From JAENVT01 sp039931555 (GTDB taxonomy: Bacteria; Actinomycetota; Acidimicrobiia; Acidimicrobiales; Ilumatobacteraceae), in NCBI GenBank assembly GCA_039931555.1, contig JBDTRP010000001.1, positions 46,566 to 110,565 of the forward strand: a DNA stretch of 64,000 bases, given 5' to 3'. Positions 1 through 9,972 of this stretch are shown in pieces. The translations under genes were made by a program, and so were the position numbers. Positions within the stretch are counted from its first letter, which is position 1. Each line of letters opens with the position of its first letter. Under the pieces are notes generated by a model. That model searched no databases and had not been told where the DNA came from. It was given only the letters and a program-made list of their open reading frames with translations.

Positions 1-475
1 ACTTCGACTTCGACGTACGACCGCGCTTGGCCTCGCTGACCGACTTGCGGCTGGTGGGACCACGCACCGGCAGGCGGTTGACGAACACCCATCCGATGTG
101 CGGAACGGGTTTGCCACCGACCAGGCGGCCCTCGTCGAACAGCCAGGTGTGCGTGCCGTGGAACTCCTGGTAGCTGTCGTTCGACAAGATCGTCGCGTTG
201 ACCTTGTTGGCAATGCTGAGCACGAACGCATCGCCGCGGCCGATCGCTCCGGCGGGCGGAGCGACGATCTCGTTGTTGCTCACCGCTGCGTCGAATTCGG
301 CCACTTCCTTGGCGTCGATGCGATGACCGAACGTCGCATCGACGACGACGGTGATCAGCGCATCCGGGTGCTCTGCCATGTAGGCGAGCACCGCCTCATT
401 GAGTTGTTTCAGACTGGGCAGGGGTCGACCCTCAGTAGCGAGGTTGGACCCGTCGACGACGACGTGGCGAGGCAT
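1..475 (-). CDS. NYN/PIN-fold ribonuclease-like protein (3' end outside window)
   Basis: Translated from the reverse strand starting at the ATG at 475; the gene runs off the left edge, so about 158 residues are visible. The N-terminus MPRHVVVDGSN carries the acidic strand-loop of PIN/NYN nucleases. Further conserved acidic positions follow in VVVDATFGHRID and in GRGDAFVLSIANKV...ILSNDSYQEF, the usual spacing of the metal-binding aspartates in Zc3h12a-like NYN RNases. The visible tail turns basic (SRKS...AKRGRTSKSK), suggesting a nucleic-acid-binding extension. The HAD gene lies divergently 50 bp away. Role in RNA cleavage is inferred from the fold; the substrate cannot be read from sequence. 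Confidence 0.7.
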   Translation of the reverse strand, partial: MPRHVVVDGSNLATEGRPLPSLKQLNEAVLAYMAEHPDALITVVVDATFGHRIDAKEVAEFDAAVSNNEIVAPPAGAIGRGDAFVLSIANKVNATILSNDSYQEFHGTHTWLFDEGRLVGGKPVPHIGWVFVNRLPVRGPTSRKSVSEAKRGRTSKSK

Positions 476-511
476 AACTAGGTCAGTCAACCACGCCGGA
501 GGGTGGCTGCC

Positions 512-517
512 TACGAT
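512..517 (+). promoter_or_regulatory. -10 element TACGAT, likely leaderless promoter of the HAD gene
   Basis: TACGAT is followed by 7 nt and then the ATG at 525. That spacing puts the transcription start at or next to the start codon. No Shine-Dalgarno sequence precedes the ATG, which fits a leaderless mRNA. Confidence 0.5.
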
Positions 518-524
518 GCTGCCC

Positions 525-1160
525 ATGACGAAGGCAGTGCTGTGGGACTTTGGCGGCGTGATCCTGTCGAGCCCGTTCGACGCGTTCCGTCGCTACGAGG
601 CCGAGCACGGCCTGACGACCGACTTCATCCGCGGGGTCAACACGACGAACCCCCACGCCAACGCGTGGGCGCTGTTGGAGCGTGGCGAGATCACCGCCGA
701 TCAGTTCGACGTCGTGTTCGCGGACGAATCGTCGGAACTTGGTCACCGGGTGCGCGGCGCCGATGTGCTCGAGCTCCTGGGCGGCGACATTCGTCCGGAG
801 ATGGTGGTGATGCTCGATCGTGTGAAACAGGCCGGCTACAAGGTGGCGTGCCTGACCAACAACGTGCTCGGCGGTGACGGCGAGCGGGTGGGCGAAGATG
901 CGCGCTCCGTCGCGGTTGCGGCGATCATGGGCCGGTTCGACGTGGTCGTGGAGAGCAGCAAGGTCGGTGTGCGCAAACCCGAGCCACGGTTCTACGAGAT
1001 CGCCTGCGAGATGCTTGGTGTGCGACCTGAGGAGTGCATCTTCCTCGACGACCTCGGCATCAATCTCAAACCGGCGGCAACGATGGGAATGATCACGATC
1101 AAGGTGACCAGTGCATCGCAGGCGATCGTCGACCTCGGTGCCGCGCTCGGTTGGAACTGA
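525..1160 (+). CDS. HAD-superfamily hydrolase (phosphatase-like)
   Basis: 211 residues. HAD motif I is WDFGGVI near residue 8, motif II is CLTNN, motif III lysine is in VGVRKPEPRFYE, and motif IV is IFLDDLGINL. The second aspartate of the usual DxD in motif I is replaced by glycine (DFGG), as is common in the ACAD10/epoxide-hydrolase-N-like HAD branch, so classical phosphatase chemistry is not certain. The start at 525 is chosen because motif I begins within ten residues of it and because TACGAT lies 7 nt upstream; the ATG at 516 is an alternative. The substrate is unknown. Confidence 0.85.
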   Translation: MTKAVLWDFGGVILSSPFDAFRRYEAEHGLTTDFIRGVNTTNPHANAWALLERGEITADQFDVVFADESSELGHRVRGADVLELLGGDIRPEMVVMLDRVKQAGYKVACLTNNVLGGDGERVGEDARSVAVAAIMGRFDVVVESSKVGVRKPEPRFYEIACEMLGVRPEECIFLDDLGINLKPAATMGMITIKVTSASQAIVDLGAALGWN

Positions 1161-1177
1161 GTTGGCCGGTGGCGGCT

Positions 1178-1500
1178 GATCGCGAGCTGACCAACCGGTT
1201 GATGCTGCGAGCCCGCGATGCGGTGATCGGGCAGATGTTCGACGGAGCCCAACGGTTGGCCAGGAAGCTGGCGACGTGCGCTTCCACGCAACCCTGTTCG
1301 CGGCCCCACAACACGAACCGCGATGTCAGGAGTCGACCGACCCCCTTGGTGCCGACTCCTTGGTGCCGACGATCGGCTTTGACGAAGATGCTCCGCAGCA
1401 CTGCGTAGGTGACGTGTTGGCGAGTCGGTGTCGGCTCACTCACCTAGCCGACGAGGTGGCCGACGATGTCGTCGACGGTGGCCGGTTCGATCGCGATCAC
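1178..1500 (-). pseudogene. GNAT acetyltransferase remnant
   Basis: The reverse strand reads IAIEPATVDDIVGHLVG, then an in-frame TAG (1446-1444). The same frame then continues with SEPTPTRQHVTYAVLRSIFV and the acetyl-CoA-binding motif RRHQGVGTK, followed by EQGCVEAHVASFLAN and a C-terminal SINRLVSS typical of GNAT enzymes. The section between the N-terminus and motif A is too short and the last third is scrambled (WAPSNICPITASRA in place of the usual Y-containing acceptor loop), so an internal deletion is likely as well as the stop. A TACGAT box (1512-1507) still sits 6 nt before a GTG at 1500. Confidence 0.65.
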
Positions 1501-1578
1501 CACCGGATCGTAGGCGTGCGCAACCCGTGTTGAGAGCAGCGCTAGTCACTCGCGGCGAAGTCGTGCAACGATCGGACC

Positions 1579-2919
1579 ATGACAACGCCTGCCGATGTTG
1601 CCGAAACGACCGACCTGGACCGGAATCGCCGATGGCTGCCGGTTGCGCCGATGCGCCGGGAGTCGACGATCCGCGACGCGATCTCCGAGCTCACCGGCGA
1701 GCAGACGGCAACCCTGGTCGAGAGCCTGATCGATCGCAACCGACAGATCCACGAGGTGGAGTGCGTCAACCTGAATCCGGCGACCAACGTGATGAACCCG
1801 CGAGCTGAGGCGGCCCTGTCGGCGGGACTCGGTTCGCGGCCGTCGCTCGGCTACGCCGGTGAGAAGTACGAGATGGGCCTGGAGGCGATCGAGGAGATCG
1901 AGGTGATCGCCGCCGACCTTGCGTGCCGCGTGTTCGGCGCTCGGTTCGCCGAGATCCGGGTCGGTTCCGGTGCCTTGGCGAACCTGTATGCGTTCATGGC
2001 GACATGCCGACCTGGCGACTCGATCATCGTTCCACCGGCGACCGTCGGAGGCCACATCACTCACCGCCCGGCCGGCGCTGCTGGGTTGTACGGCCTCGAC
2101 ATCCACGAGTGCCCGGTCGACGCCCGACGATTCACCATCGATCTCGACGGTCTGGCCGAATTGGCCGGGCGAGTGCGCCCCAAGCTGATCACGATGGGCG
2201 CTAGCCTGAACCTCTTGCCACACCCGGTCACCGAGGTTCGCGAGATCGCCGACGGCGTGGGTGCTGCGGTGTTGTTCGACGCCGCCCACGCGTGCGGGAT
2301 GTTTGCCGGAAAGGCGTGGCCCAACCCGTTGGTTCTCGGCGCCGACCTGATGACGATGAGCACCTACAAGAGCCTCGGCGGCCCGGCGGGTGGGTTGCTG
2401 TTGACCAACCGTGCCGACCTTGCCGAGCGCGTCGATGCGATCGCCTACCCCGGCCTGACCGCCAACTTCGACGCCGGCAAGACTGCGGCGCTGGCGATCA
2501 CATTGCTCGATTGGCTGGACGGCGGACCGGAGTATGCCCAGGCAATGATTGCCTCGGCCGCTGCACTGGCCGAAGCGCTCGCGGCCGCAGGCATGCCGGT
2601 GTACTCAACGGAGCAGGGCTACACGACCTCGCATCAGTTCGCCGTCGATGCAACCCGTTGGAACGGCGGACACCAGGCTGCACTGACCTTGCGCGACGCC
2701 AACATCTTGTCCTGCGCCATCGGCTTGCCCGGCGGCGACGAGTGGTCGGGATTGCGACTCGGCACGCCCGAGATCGTGCGGTGGGGCATGACGTCGGCCG
2801 ACATGCCCGAGCTCGCCCACCTGATCGTCGAGGCCCTCTGCGGTGATGCGTCTTCCATCGCTGCCGAGACCACAGCCTTCCGCTCACGCTTCACGACCCT
2901 GCACCACATCCACGCCTAG
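1579..2919 (+). CDS. Serine hydroxymethyltransferase-like PLP enzyme
   Basis: 446 residues, fold-type-I PLP enzyme resembling SHMT. The N-terminal third contains an SHMT-like segment (VECVNLNPATNVMNPRAE, then SLGYAGEKYEMG in place of the canonical Y-EGYPG-R-YYGG block). The PLP-binding aspartate is in VLFDAAHACGM and the Schiff-base lysine in MSTYKSLGGPAGG. It differs from housekeeping GlyA at these motifs, so it is probably a paralogue acting on a serine-, alpha-methylserine- or threonine-like substrate. The ATG has AACGAT 6 nt upstream. It stands alone between a dead GNAT gene and kgd. Confidence 0.75.
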   Translation: MTTPADVAETTDLDRNRRWLPVAPMRRESTIRDAISELTGEQTATLVESLIDRNRQIHEVECVNLNPATNVMNPRAEAALSAGLGSRPSLGYAGEKYEMGLEAIEEIEVIAADLACRVFGARFAEIRVGSGALANLYAFMATCRPGDSIIVPPATVGGHITHRPAGAAGLYGLDIHECPVDARRFTIDLDGLAELAGRVRPKLITMGASLNLLPHPVTEVREIADGVGAAVLFDAAHACGMFAGKAWPNPLVLGADLMTMSTYKSLGGPAGGLLLTNRADLAERVDAIAYPGLTANFDAGKTAALAITLLDWLDGGPEYAQAMIASAAALAEALAAAGMPVYSTEQGYTTSHQFAVDATRWNGGHQAALTLRDANILSCAIGLPGGDEWSGLRLGTPEIVRWGMTSADMPELAHLIVEALCGDASSIAAETTAFRSRFTTLHHIHA

Positions 2920-2981
2920 TTCGAGGCCCGGCCATCGGGCCCGTGGCCGGCCGCAGCGTGATCAGGTGGACAGGTGTTGGA

Positions 2982-5900
2982 TCAGAGATCGCGGAAAGCA
3001 TCGTCCAGCAGGTCGGCAAGCTCTTGATCGTGGATCGCCTTCGTCCCGGTCGCCGGGCTACCACTCTCGACACGCGAGACGTGATGCAGGTCGTAGCCGC
3101 GCTCCTTCACGCGCCAGGTGCGGGCTTCGACGAAGTTCCAGGCGCCCATGTTCTCGGGCTCCTCCTGCAGCCACACAAGGTTGCGGGCGTTGGGGTACAG
3201 CGCCAGCACCTCGAGCATCCGCTCGGAGGGGAACGGGTAGAGCTGCTCGACACGGATCACGGCGACGGGTGCGGCGCGGCGATCGCGCTCGGCCATGGCG
3301 TCCCAGGCGACCTTGCCGCTGCAGAACACCAACCGTCGAACGGCGGTGGGATCGGTGACGTTGGGATCGTCGAGCACTTCCTCGAACGTACCCGTCGTGA
3401 GATCGTCGATCGGCGACCTGCTCTCCTTCATGCGCAGCGGGGCCTTGGGCGTGAACAGCACCAGTGGCTTGCGCACGTCACGGCGCACCTGGCGACGCAA
3501 CAGGTGGAAGTACTGCGCTGCGGTGGTCGCGTTGCAGACCTGGATGTTGTCGTCAGCGCAGGATTGGAGGAACCGCTCGATTCGCGCCGACGAGTGCTCG
3601 GGGCCTTGGCCTTCGAAGCCATGTGGCAGCAACAGGACAAGACCGTTCGACTGTCCCCACTTGTCCTCCGCCGCGACCAGGTACTGGTCGATGATGATCT
3701 GCGCACCGTTGATGAAGTCGCCGAACTGGGCCTCCCACATCACCAACGCTTCGTGGTTGGCATGCGCGTAGCCGTATTCGTAGCCGAGAGCGGCGTACTC
3801 GCTGAGCAGGCTGTCGTAGACCCAGAACCGGGCAGGCGCACCTTCGAGCGTGTTGAGCGGGATCCAGTCGTGCTCGTTCTCGTAGTCGATCAGCGCCGCG
3901 TGTCGCTGGCTGAACGTGCCACGGCGACTGTCTTCGCCGGCAAGACGTACCGGGGTGCCCTCGAGCACGAGCGAACCGATCGCCAAGGCCTCGCCCAAGG
4001 CCCAATCGACCTCACCGGCCTCGTGATAGGTCTTGGCCCTGGTCTCGAACTGACGTACCAACTTGGGGTGAGGAGTGAAATCGGTCGGGTACGCCGTGAG
4101 GTGCTCGAAGATGGCATCGAGACGGGCTCGCTCGACGCCGGTTTCCACGTGTGGCAGTACGCCCTGCGGTTTCGGTGGCCTCGGAGCCTTGTGAACCTCG
4201 GGGGCGTGGGCACGGGTCTGGTCGAGGGCGACCTGCAGCTTGCTCTGGAAGTCGGCCAAAGCCCCCTCGGCTTCCTTCACCGTCAACTCACCGCGCTTGA
4301 CCAACGCCTCGACGTACAACTTGCGAACGCTGCGCCGCTCGGCGATCGCCTTGTACATCAACGGCTGCGTGTAGCTGGGGTCGTCACCTTCGTTGTGTCC
4401 GTGGCGCCGGTAGCAGACCATGTCGATGACAACGTCTTTGTGAAAGGTCTCACGGTATTCGAAGGCGAGTTGGGCGACACGCACACATGCTTCGGGATCG
4501 TCACCGTTCACGTGGAAGATCGGCGCTTGCACCGTCTTGGCAACGTCGCTGCAGTACAGCGAACTGCGGGCGTACTGCGGGCTCGTGGTGAACCCGATCT
4601 GGTTGTTGATGATCAGGTGAATGGTCCCGCCGACGCGGTACCCCTTGATGTCGCTCATCGCCAGGCACTCGGCGACGATCCCCTGACCAGCAAACGCGGC
4701 GTCGCCGTGCAGCAGCAGCGGCAACGTGGGAAACGAGCCGGGCGGCTCGATGCGATCCTGCGCAGCGCGCATCATGCCCAGCACGATCGGGTCGACGGTC
4801 TCGAGGTGGCTCGGGTTTGCGGCCAACTCGACACGGATGTCGGCGCCCGTGGGGCTCTCGTACTTGCCCGTTGCACCGAGGTGGTACTTCACGTCGCCGG
4901 AGCCCTGCACCGATGTCGGGTCGATGTGGCCTTCGAACTCTTTGAAGATCTGGTCGTAGCTCTTGCCGATCACGTTGGCCAGCACACTGAGCCGGCCGCG
5001 GTGGGCCATGCCGATCGCAGCAGAGTCGAGGCCTGCGTCGGCGGCCATCGAAAGGATCTGGTCGAGGATCGGGATTGCCGACTCCGATCCTTCCAGGCCG
5101 AACCGCTTGGTGCCCACGTACTTCGTGGCCAGGAACTTCTCGAACGCCTCGGCGGCGTTGAGCCGCTCGACGATTCGTTGCTTTCGCTCCTTGGTGACGA
5201 CCGGTTGCGCCCCTTCGACCTTCGACTGGATCCAGCGCTGCTCGGCGAAGTCCTGGATGTGCATGTATTCGATGCCGATCGATCGGCAGTACGCGTCGCG
5301 CAGCACGCCGAGCAGGTCACCGAGCTTCATCTTCTCGTACCCACCGACCCCACCGGTGAGGAACTCGCGGTCGAGGTCCCAGATCGTCAGGCCATACGTT
5401 GCCGGATCGAGCTCGATGGGGAGGTCGGGCTCCTTCCAACGCAGCGGATCGAGGTCGGCGATCAGGTGACCGCGGACGCGATGCACCCGGATCAGCGTGG
5501 CGATCTGCATCTGCTTGTGCAGCATCGCCTCCTCGCCTTCGATCGGGCTGAGGTCGACGCGCCACTTGACCGCCTCGTACGGCACCCCGAGGCTCTTGAA
5601 CACCTCTTCGTAGAACTCGTGATCGCCCAAGAGCAGTTCGTGCACCCGCTTCAAGAACATGCCGCTCTCGGCGCCTTGGATGATGCGGTGGTCGTACGTG
5701 CTGGTGATCGTGACGACCTTGCTGACACCGAGCGATCCCAACGCCCGCTCGTCGGCGCCCTGGAACGCTGCGGGGTAGTCGATCGTGCCGACACCGACGA
5801 TCACACCCTGGCCGGGCATCAGTCGCGGAACGCTCTGCACTGTGCCGATCGTGCCCGGGTTGGTCAGCGTGATCGTCGCGCCCTGGAAGTCGCTGACGGC

Positions 5901-6671
5901 GAGCTTGTTGCCCTTGACTTTGCGGATCACGTCTTCGTAGGCAGCGAGGAAGCCCATGAAATCGAGGGTGTCGGCGTTGCGGAGCACCGGCACGACCAGC
6001 GTGCGTGTGCCATCGCCCTTGTCGACGTCGACGGCGAGGCCCATGTTGACCGACGGGTTGTGGATGATACGCGGCTTGCCGTCGGCGCCGGCGACGTACG
6101 AGTTGCCCATGTTGGGAACGGCGTCGGCGATGGCCCGCACGACGGCATAGCCGATGAGATGGGTGAAGCTGACCTTGCCCTGCCCGCTACGGCTGCGGTA
6201 GCCATTGATCACCTTGCGGTTGACCTCCAGCAACTTGGCGGGAATGTTGCGGAAGCTGGTGGCCGTCGGCACCGACAAGCTGCGCTCCATGTTGGCCGCA
6301 ATCGCGGCACCCGCACCACGGATGGGGTCGCCCAGTTCTTCGACTTCCGGTTGCGCCGCTGCACCGCCAGGTTGCACACGAGGCCCGTTCGACGGCGACG
6401 CCGCGGAGGCGACCGGTCCTGACGAGGCGGGTGCCACCGCGACCGGTGCGATCGCCGGCTTGTAGTCGGAGAAGAACTCCTGCCACGTCTCGCTGACCGA
6501 ACCCGGATCGGACCGGAACTGCTCGTACATCTCTTCGACGAGCCACGAGTTGGCGCCGAATTCCGACCCCGCAGAATCAATTGCTGTCATCGTCGTGTGA
6601 GCGTACTTGTCGAGGTGAAGATTTGAGGGCTCCCCGCCGTCCGTCACCCCCGGTTGCTTTTCCGAAGCCAC
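2982..6671 (-). CDS. kgd: Multifunctional 2-oxoglutarate dehydrogenase/decarboxylase (E2-E1 fusion, KGD)
   Basis: 1229 residues if started at the GTG at 6671. Order of parts: a short N-terminal helix (NSWLVEEMYEQF, about 40-70) shared with E1 N-termini; an Ala/Pro linker; an E2 succinyltransferase catalytic domain (about 130-350, active site DHRIIQG with His 328); then the thiamine-diphosphate E1 part (MAHRGRLSVLANV; GDAAFAGQG...INNQIGF; C-terminal transketolase-like region). This E2-E1 fusion without a lipoyl domain is the actinobacterial KGD design, oxidising or decarboxylating 2-oxoglutarate in the TCA cycle. The ATG at 6590 (MTAIDSAGS) aligns better with the start of mycobacterial KGD and is the main alternative; TACGCT lies 9 nt before it. 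Confidence 0.95.
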   Translation of the reverse strand: MASEKQPGVTDGGEPSNLHLDKYAHTTMTAIDSAGSEFGANSWLVEEMYEQFRSDPGSVSETWQEFFSDYKPAIAPVAVAPASSGPVASAASPSNGPRVQPGGAAAQPEVEELGDPIRGAGAAIAANMERSLSVPTATSFRNIPAKLLEVNRKVINGYRSRSGQGKVSFTHLIGYAVVRAIADAVPNMGNSYVAGADGKPRIIHNPSVNMGLAVDVDKGDGTRTLVVPVLRNADTLDFMGFLAAYEDVIRKVKGNKLAVSDFQGATITLTNPGTIGTVQSVPRLMPGQGVIVGVGTIDYPAAFQGADERALGSLGVSKVVTITSTYDHRIIQGAESGMFLKRVHELLLGDHEFYEEVFKSLGVPYEAVKWRVDLSPIEGEEAMLHKQMQIATLIRVHRVRGHLIADLDPLRWKEPDLPIELDPATYGLTIWDLDREFLTGGVGGYEKMKLGDLLGVLRDAYCRSIGIEYMHIQDFAEQRWIQSKVEGAQPVVTKERKQRIVERLNAAEAFEKFLATKYVGTKRFGLEGSESAIPILDQILSMAADAGLDSAAIGMAHRGRLSVLANVIGKSYDQIFKEFEGHIDPTSVQGSGDVKYHLGATGKYESPTGADIRVELAANPSHLETVDPIVLGMMRAAQDRIEPPGSFPTLPLLLHGDAAFAGQGIVAECLAMSDIKGYRVGGTIHLIINNQIGFTTSPQYARSSLYCSDVAKTVQAPIFHVNGDDPEACVRVAQLAFEYRETFHKDVVIDMVCYRRHGHNEGDDPSYTQPLMYKAIAERRSVRKLYVEALVKRGELTVKEAEGALADFQSKLQVALDQTRAHAPEVHKAPRPPKPQGVLPHVETGVERARLDAIFEHLTAYPTDFTPHPKLVRQFETRAKTYHEAGEVDWALGEALAIGSLVLEGTPVRLAGEDSRRGTFSQRHAALIDYENEHDWIPLNTLEGAPARFWVYDSLLSEYAALGYEYGYAHANHEALVMWEAQFGDFINGAQIIIDQYLVAAEDKWGQSNGLVLLLPHGFEGQGPEHSSARIERFLQSCADDNIQVCNATTAAQYFHLLRRQVRRDVRKPLVLFTPKAPLRMKESRSPIDDLTTGTFEEVLDDPNVTDPTAVRRLVFCSGKVAWDAMAERDRRAAPVAVIRVEQLYPFPSERMLEVLALYPNARNLVWLQEEPENMGAWNFVEARTWRVKERGYDLHHVSRVESGSPATGTKAIHDQELADLLDDAFRDL

Positions 6672-6677
6672 GACTTA

Positions 6678-6683
6678 TATATT
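6678..6683 (+). promoter_or_regulatory. -10 element TATATT of the cupredoxin gene, in an 18-bp divergent gap
   Basis: TATATT is followed by 6 nt and the ATG at 6690. On the opposite strand the same AT-rich block gives AAATAT, 7 nt before the GTG at 6671 of kgd. The only AT-rich patch in the area therefore lies between two divergent starts 18 bp apart. Confidence 0.5.
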
Positions 6684-6689
6684 TTTGCC

Positions 6690-7070
6690 ATGAAGTTCCG
6701 GACCCTGGTCGCCGTTCCGTTCGTTGCTCTCTCCCTGGTCGCATGCGGTTCGGGCGGCAGCGGCAGCGGTGGTACGACGCCGGCCAACGCGACGGTGGTC
6801 ACCGCGATCGAGGGCATCGCCTGGGACGCCAAGACGTACACCGCGGCCTCCGTCGACGGCAAGGTCACGTTGGCGTTGAAGAACAACTCCAGCCTGCCGC
6901 ACAACCTGCACCTGATCGACAAGGACAACGTCGATGTCGGTCTGGCTCTCGATGTCAAGGGCCGCAGCGACGTGCACACCCTCCCCTACACGCTGGCACC
7001 CGGCACATACAAGGTGATCTGCACGATCGCCGGTCACGGCAACATGAAGGCCACCCTCACCGTCACCTGA
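6690..7070 (+). CDS. Cupredoxin-like (type 1 copper) lipoprotein
   Basis: 126 residues. A signal sequence (MKFRTLVAVPFVALSLVAC) ends in a lipobox with the lipid-acceptor Cys, followed by a Gly/Ser-rich spacer. The rest is one cupredoxin domain: candidate copper ligands are His in SLPHNLHL, then Cys in VICTIAGH, His in GHGNM and the following Met, the plastocyanin-type His-Cys-His-Met set. It probably carries electrons or copper outside the membrane. Divergent from kgd and convergent with the PuuD-like gene. Confidence 0.85.
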   Translation: MKFRTLVAVPFVALSLVACGSGGSGSGGTTPANATVVTAIEGIAWDAKTYTAASVDGKVTLALKNNSSLPHNLHLIDKDNVDVGLALDVKGRSDVHTLPYTLAPGTYKVICTIAGHGNMKATLTVT

Positions 7071-7088
7071 GGCGAAGGGTTACCCGGT

Positions 7089-7850
7089 TCAGGCCTTCAG
7101 GAAGATCTCGCTGAGGATCATGAACACGAACCACACCCCGAACGAGCTGACCAGCACGTTGCGGACACCGGGGCCGTCGTACATCATGTTGAGACCCTTG
7201 TTCGGCGTTGCCTTCCACGGCATCAGACCGAGAGCGTTCAGTTCCAAGACCGCGATGATGACAATGGAAATGGCCCAGTAGGTGCCCATCCTTGCGCTGC
7301 TCACCAGCTCGCCGCTGACCGGGCTGTGCGTCTTGAACACCATGAAGAACAGCATGGCGACGGAGAACACGACGTTCTGGCGCGACGCCATGAACGACCT
7401 TCGACCGGCGGCCGCCGCATCGGGGTCGGCCTCGCCGCCGGCGACGAGGTTGGCGGCGTTTGCCAGCACGACCTTCTGGTTGCGCCAGATCACGCCCCAC
7501 ACGTTGAGCATCATGATGGTGCCGAGCAGCATGCCGGTGACGAGGCCGATGCCGCCGGCCTGCTTGCCGAAGTCGTTGGAGAAGTAGTCCTTGGTGACCA
7601 TGGTGATCAAGATGCCGATGACGAACGTGCTGAGCGCCGACCACCGGAACCACCACAGCGCCTTGCGCGCCACCTTGTCGATCGCGATGTTGCGTGCCCG
7701 AGCCTCGTCACCGAATTCGGCGAACGCCGGAACCTGCACGAAGTTGAAGTAGTACAACAGACCAATCCATGTGATGCCCGCGAGGATGTGCAGCCAGCGC
7801 AACCCGAACTGACCCATCCCCAAGCGGCTGAACAACCCATCTGCAAGCAC
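7089..7850 (-). CDS. PuuD-like integral membrane protein (urate hydroxylase N-terminal type)
   Basis: 253 residues from a GTG at 7850, chosen because AAAGAGG lies 8 nt upstream; a longer reading frame exists but its extra N-terminus is basic and not protein-like. Several hydrophobic helices are visible: RWLHILAGITWIGLLYYFNFV, STFVIGILITMVT, GMLLGTIMMLNVWGVIW, VVFSVAMLFFMVF, WAISIVIIAVLEL, SFGVWFVFMILSE. The HILAGITWIG motif and overall pattern match the membrane domain of PuuD-type urate hydroxylases (Urate_ox_N). The C-terminal cytochrome c domain of PuuD is absent, so urate oxidation is not assured. No purine genes are nearby. Confidence 0.65.
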   Translation of the reverse strand: MLADGLFSRLGMGQFGLRWLHILAGITWIGLLYYFNFVQVPAFAEFGDEARARNIAIDKVARKALWWFRWSALSTFVIGILITMVTKDYFSNDFGKQAGGIGLVTGMLLGTIMMLNVWGVIWRNQKVVLANAANLVAGGEADPDAAAAGRRSFMASRQNVVFSVAMLFFMVFKTHSPVSGELVSSARMGTYWAISIVIIAVLELNALGLMPWKATPNKGLNMMYDGPGVRNVLVSSFGVWFVFMILSEIFLKA

Positions 7851-7950
7851 TGGAAGCACCTCTTTCGTTGAAACGAAGACCGATACGCGTGAACGTAGCA
7901 CCACGATGGGGTCGCGCCTAGCGATGCAGCGCCGTAGATTGTCCCACGCC

Positions 7951-9627
<1,677 letters not shown>

Positions 9628-9659
9628 ACCATCGGCTGCCAGAAGCGTCAGACTGTCTC

Positions 9660-9965
9660 GTGGCCACTCGACTGATCACCAGGGCGTGCATCGCCGTGTT
9701 CGTCTGCGGCATCGCCGGTCTCATCACCTCGTCGGTCGCCGGCAACAACAACGGTGTCGTGTTGACCATCGGTGGCATCATCGTGGTGGCCGCGGTCGTG
9801 TTGATGGCGGTCAACACCGTGACGGTGCACGAGCGGATCGACGCCTTCGACGACGCAGCCGCCGAGCAACTCGAAGCACATGTCGCACAGCTCGTGGAAC
9901 AGGGCGCCGACGAGACCGACGTTCGCACGTTGGTGCGCGAGGCGCGACGCAGCGCACGACGATGA
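9660..9965 (+). CDS. Small two-helix membrane protein
   Basis: 101 residues from a GTG at 9660. Two hydrophobic segments (ACIAVFVCGIAGLITSSVAG and GGIIVVAAVVLMAVNTVTV) are followed by a charged, helical cytoplasmic-type tail rich in Glu, Asp and Ala (HERIDAFDDAAAEQLEAHVAQLVEQGADE). No family was recognised. It lies 32 bp after ettA and 7 bp before the CysQ-like gene on the same strand, so cotranscription is likely. Confidence 0.6.
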   Translation: MATRLITRACIAVFVCGIAGLITSSVAGNNNGVVLTIGGIIVVAAVVLMAVNTVTVHERIDAFDDAAAEQLEAHVAQLVEQGADETDVRTLVREARRSARR

Positions 9966-9972
9966 CGAGCCG

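Noticed and set aside
2943..6422. A 1159-codon plus-strand open frame
   Set aside because: It is the antisense shadow of kgd on the minus strand; its composition is Arg/Val/His-rich without motifs, as expected from GC-rich codon structure.
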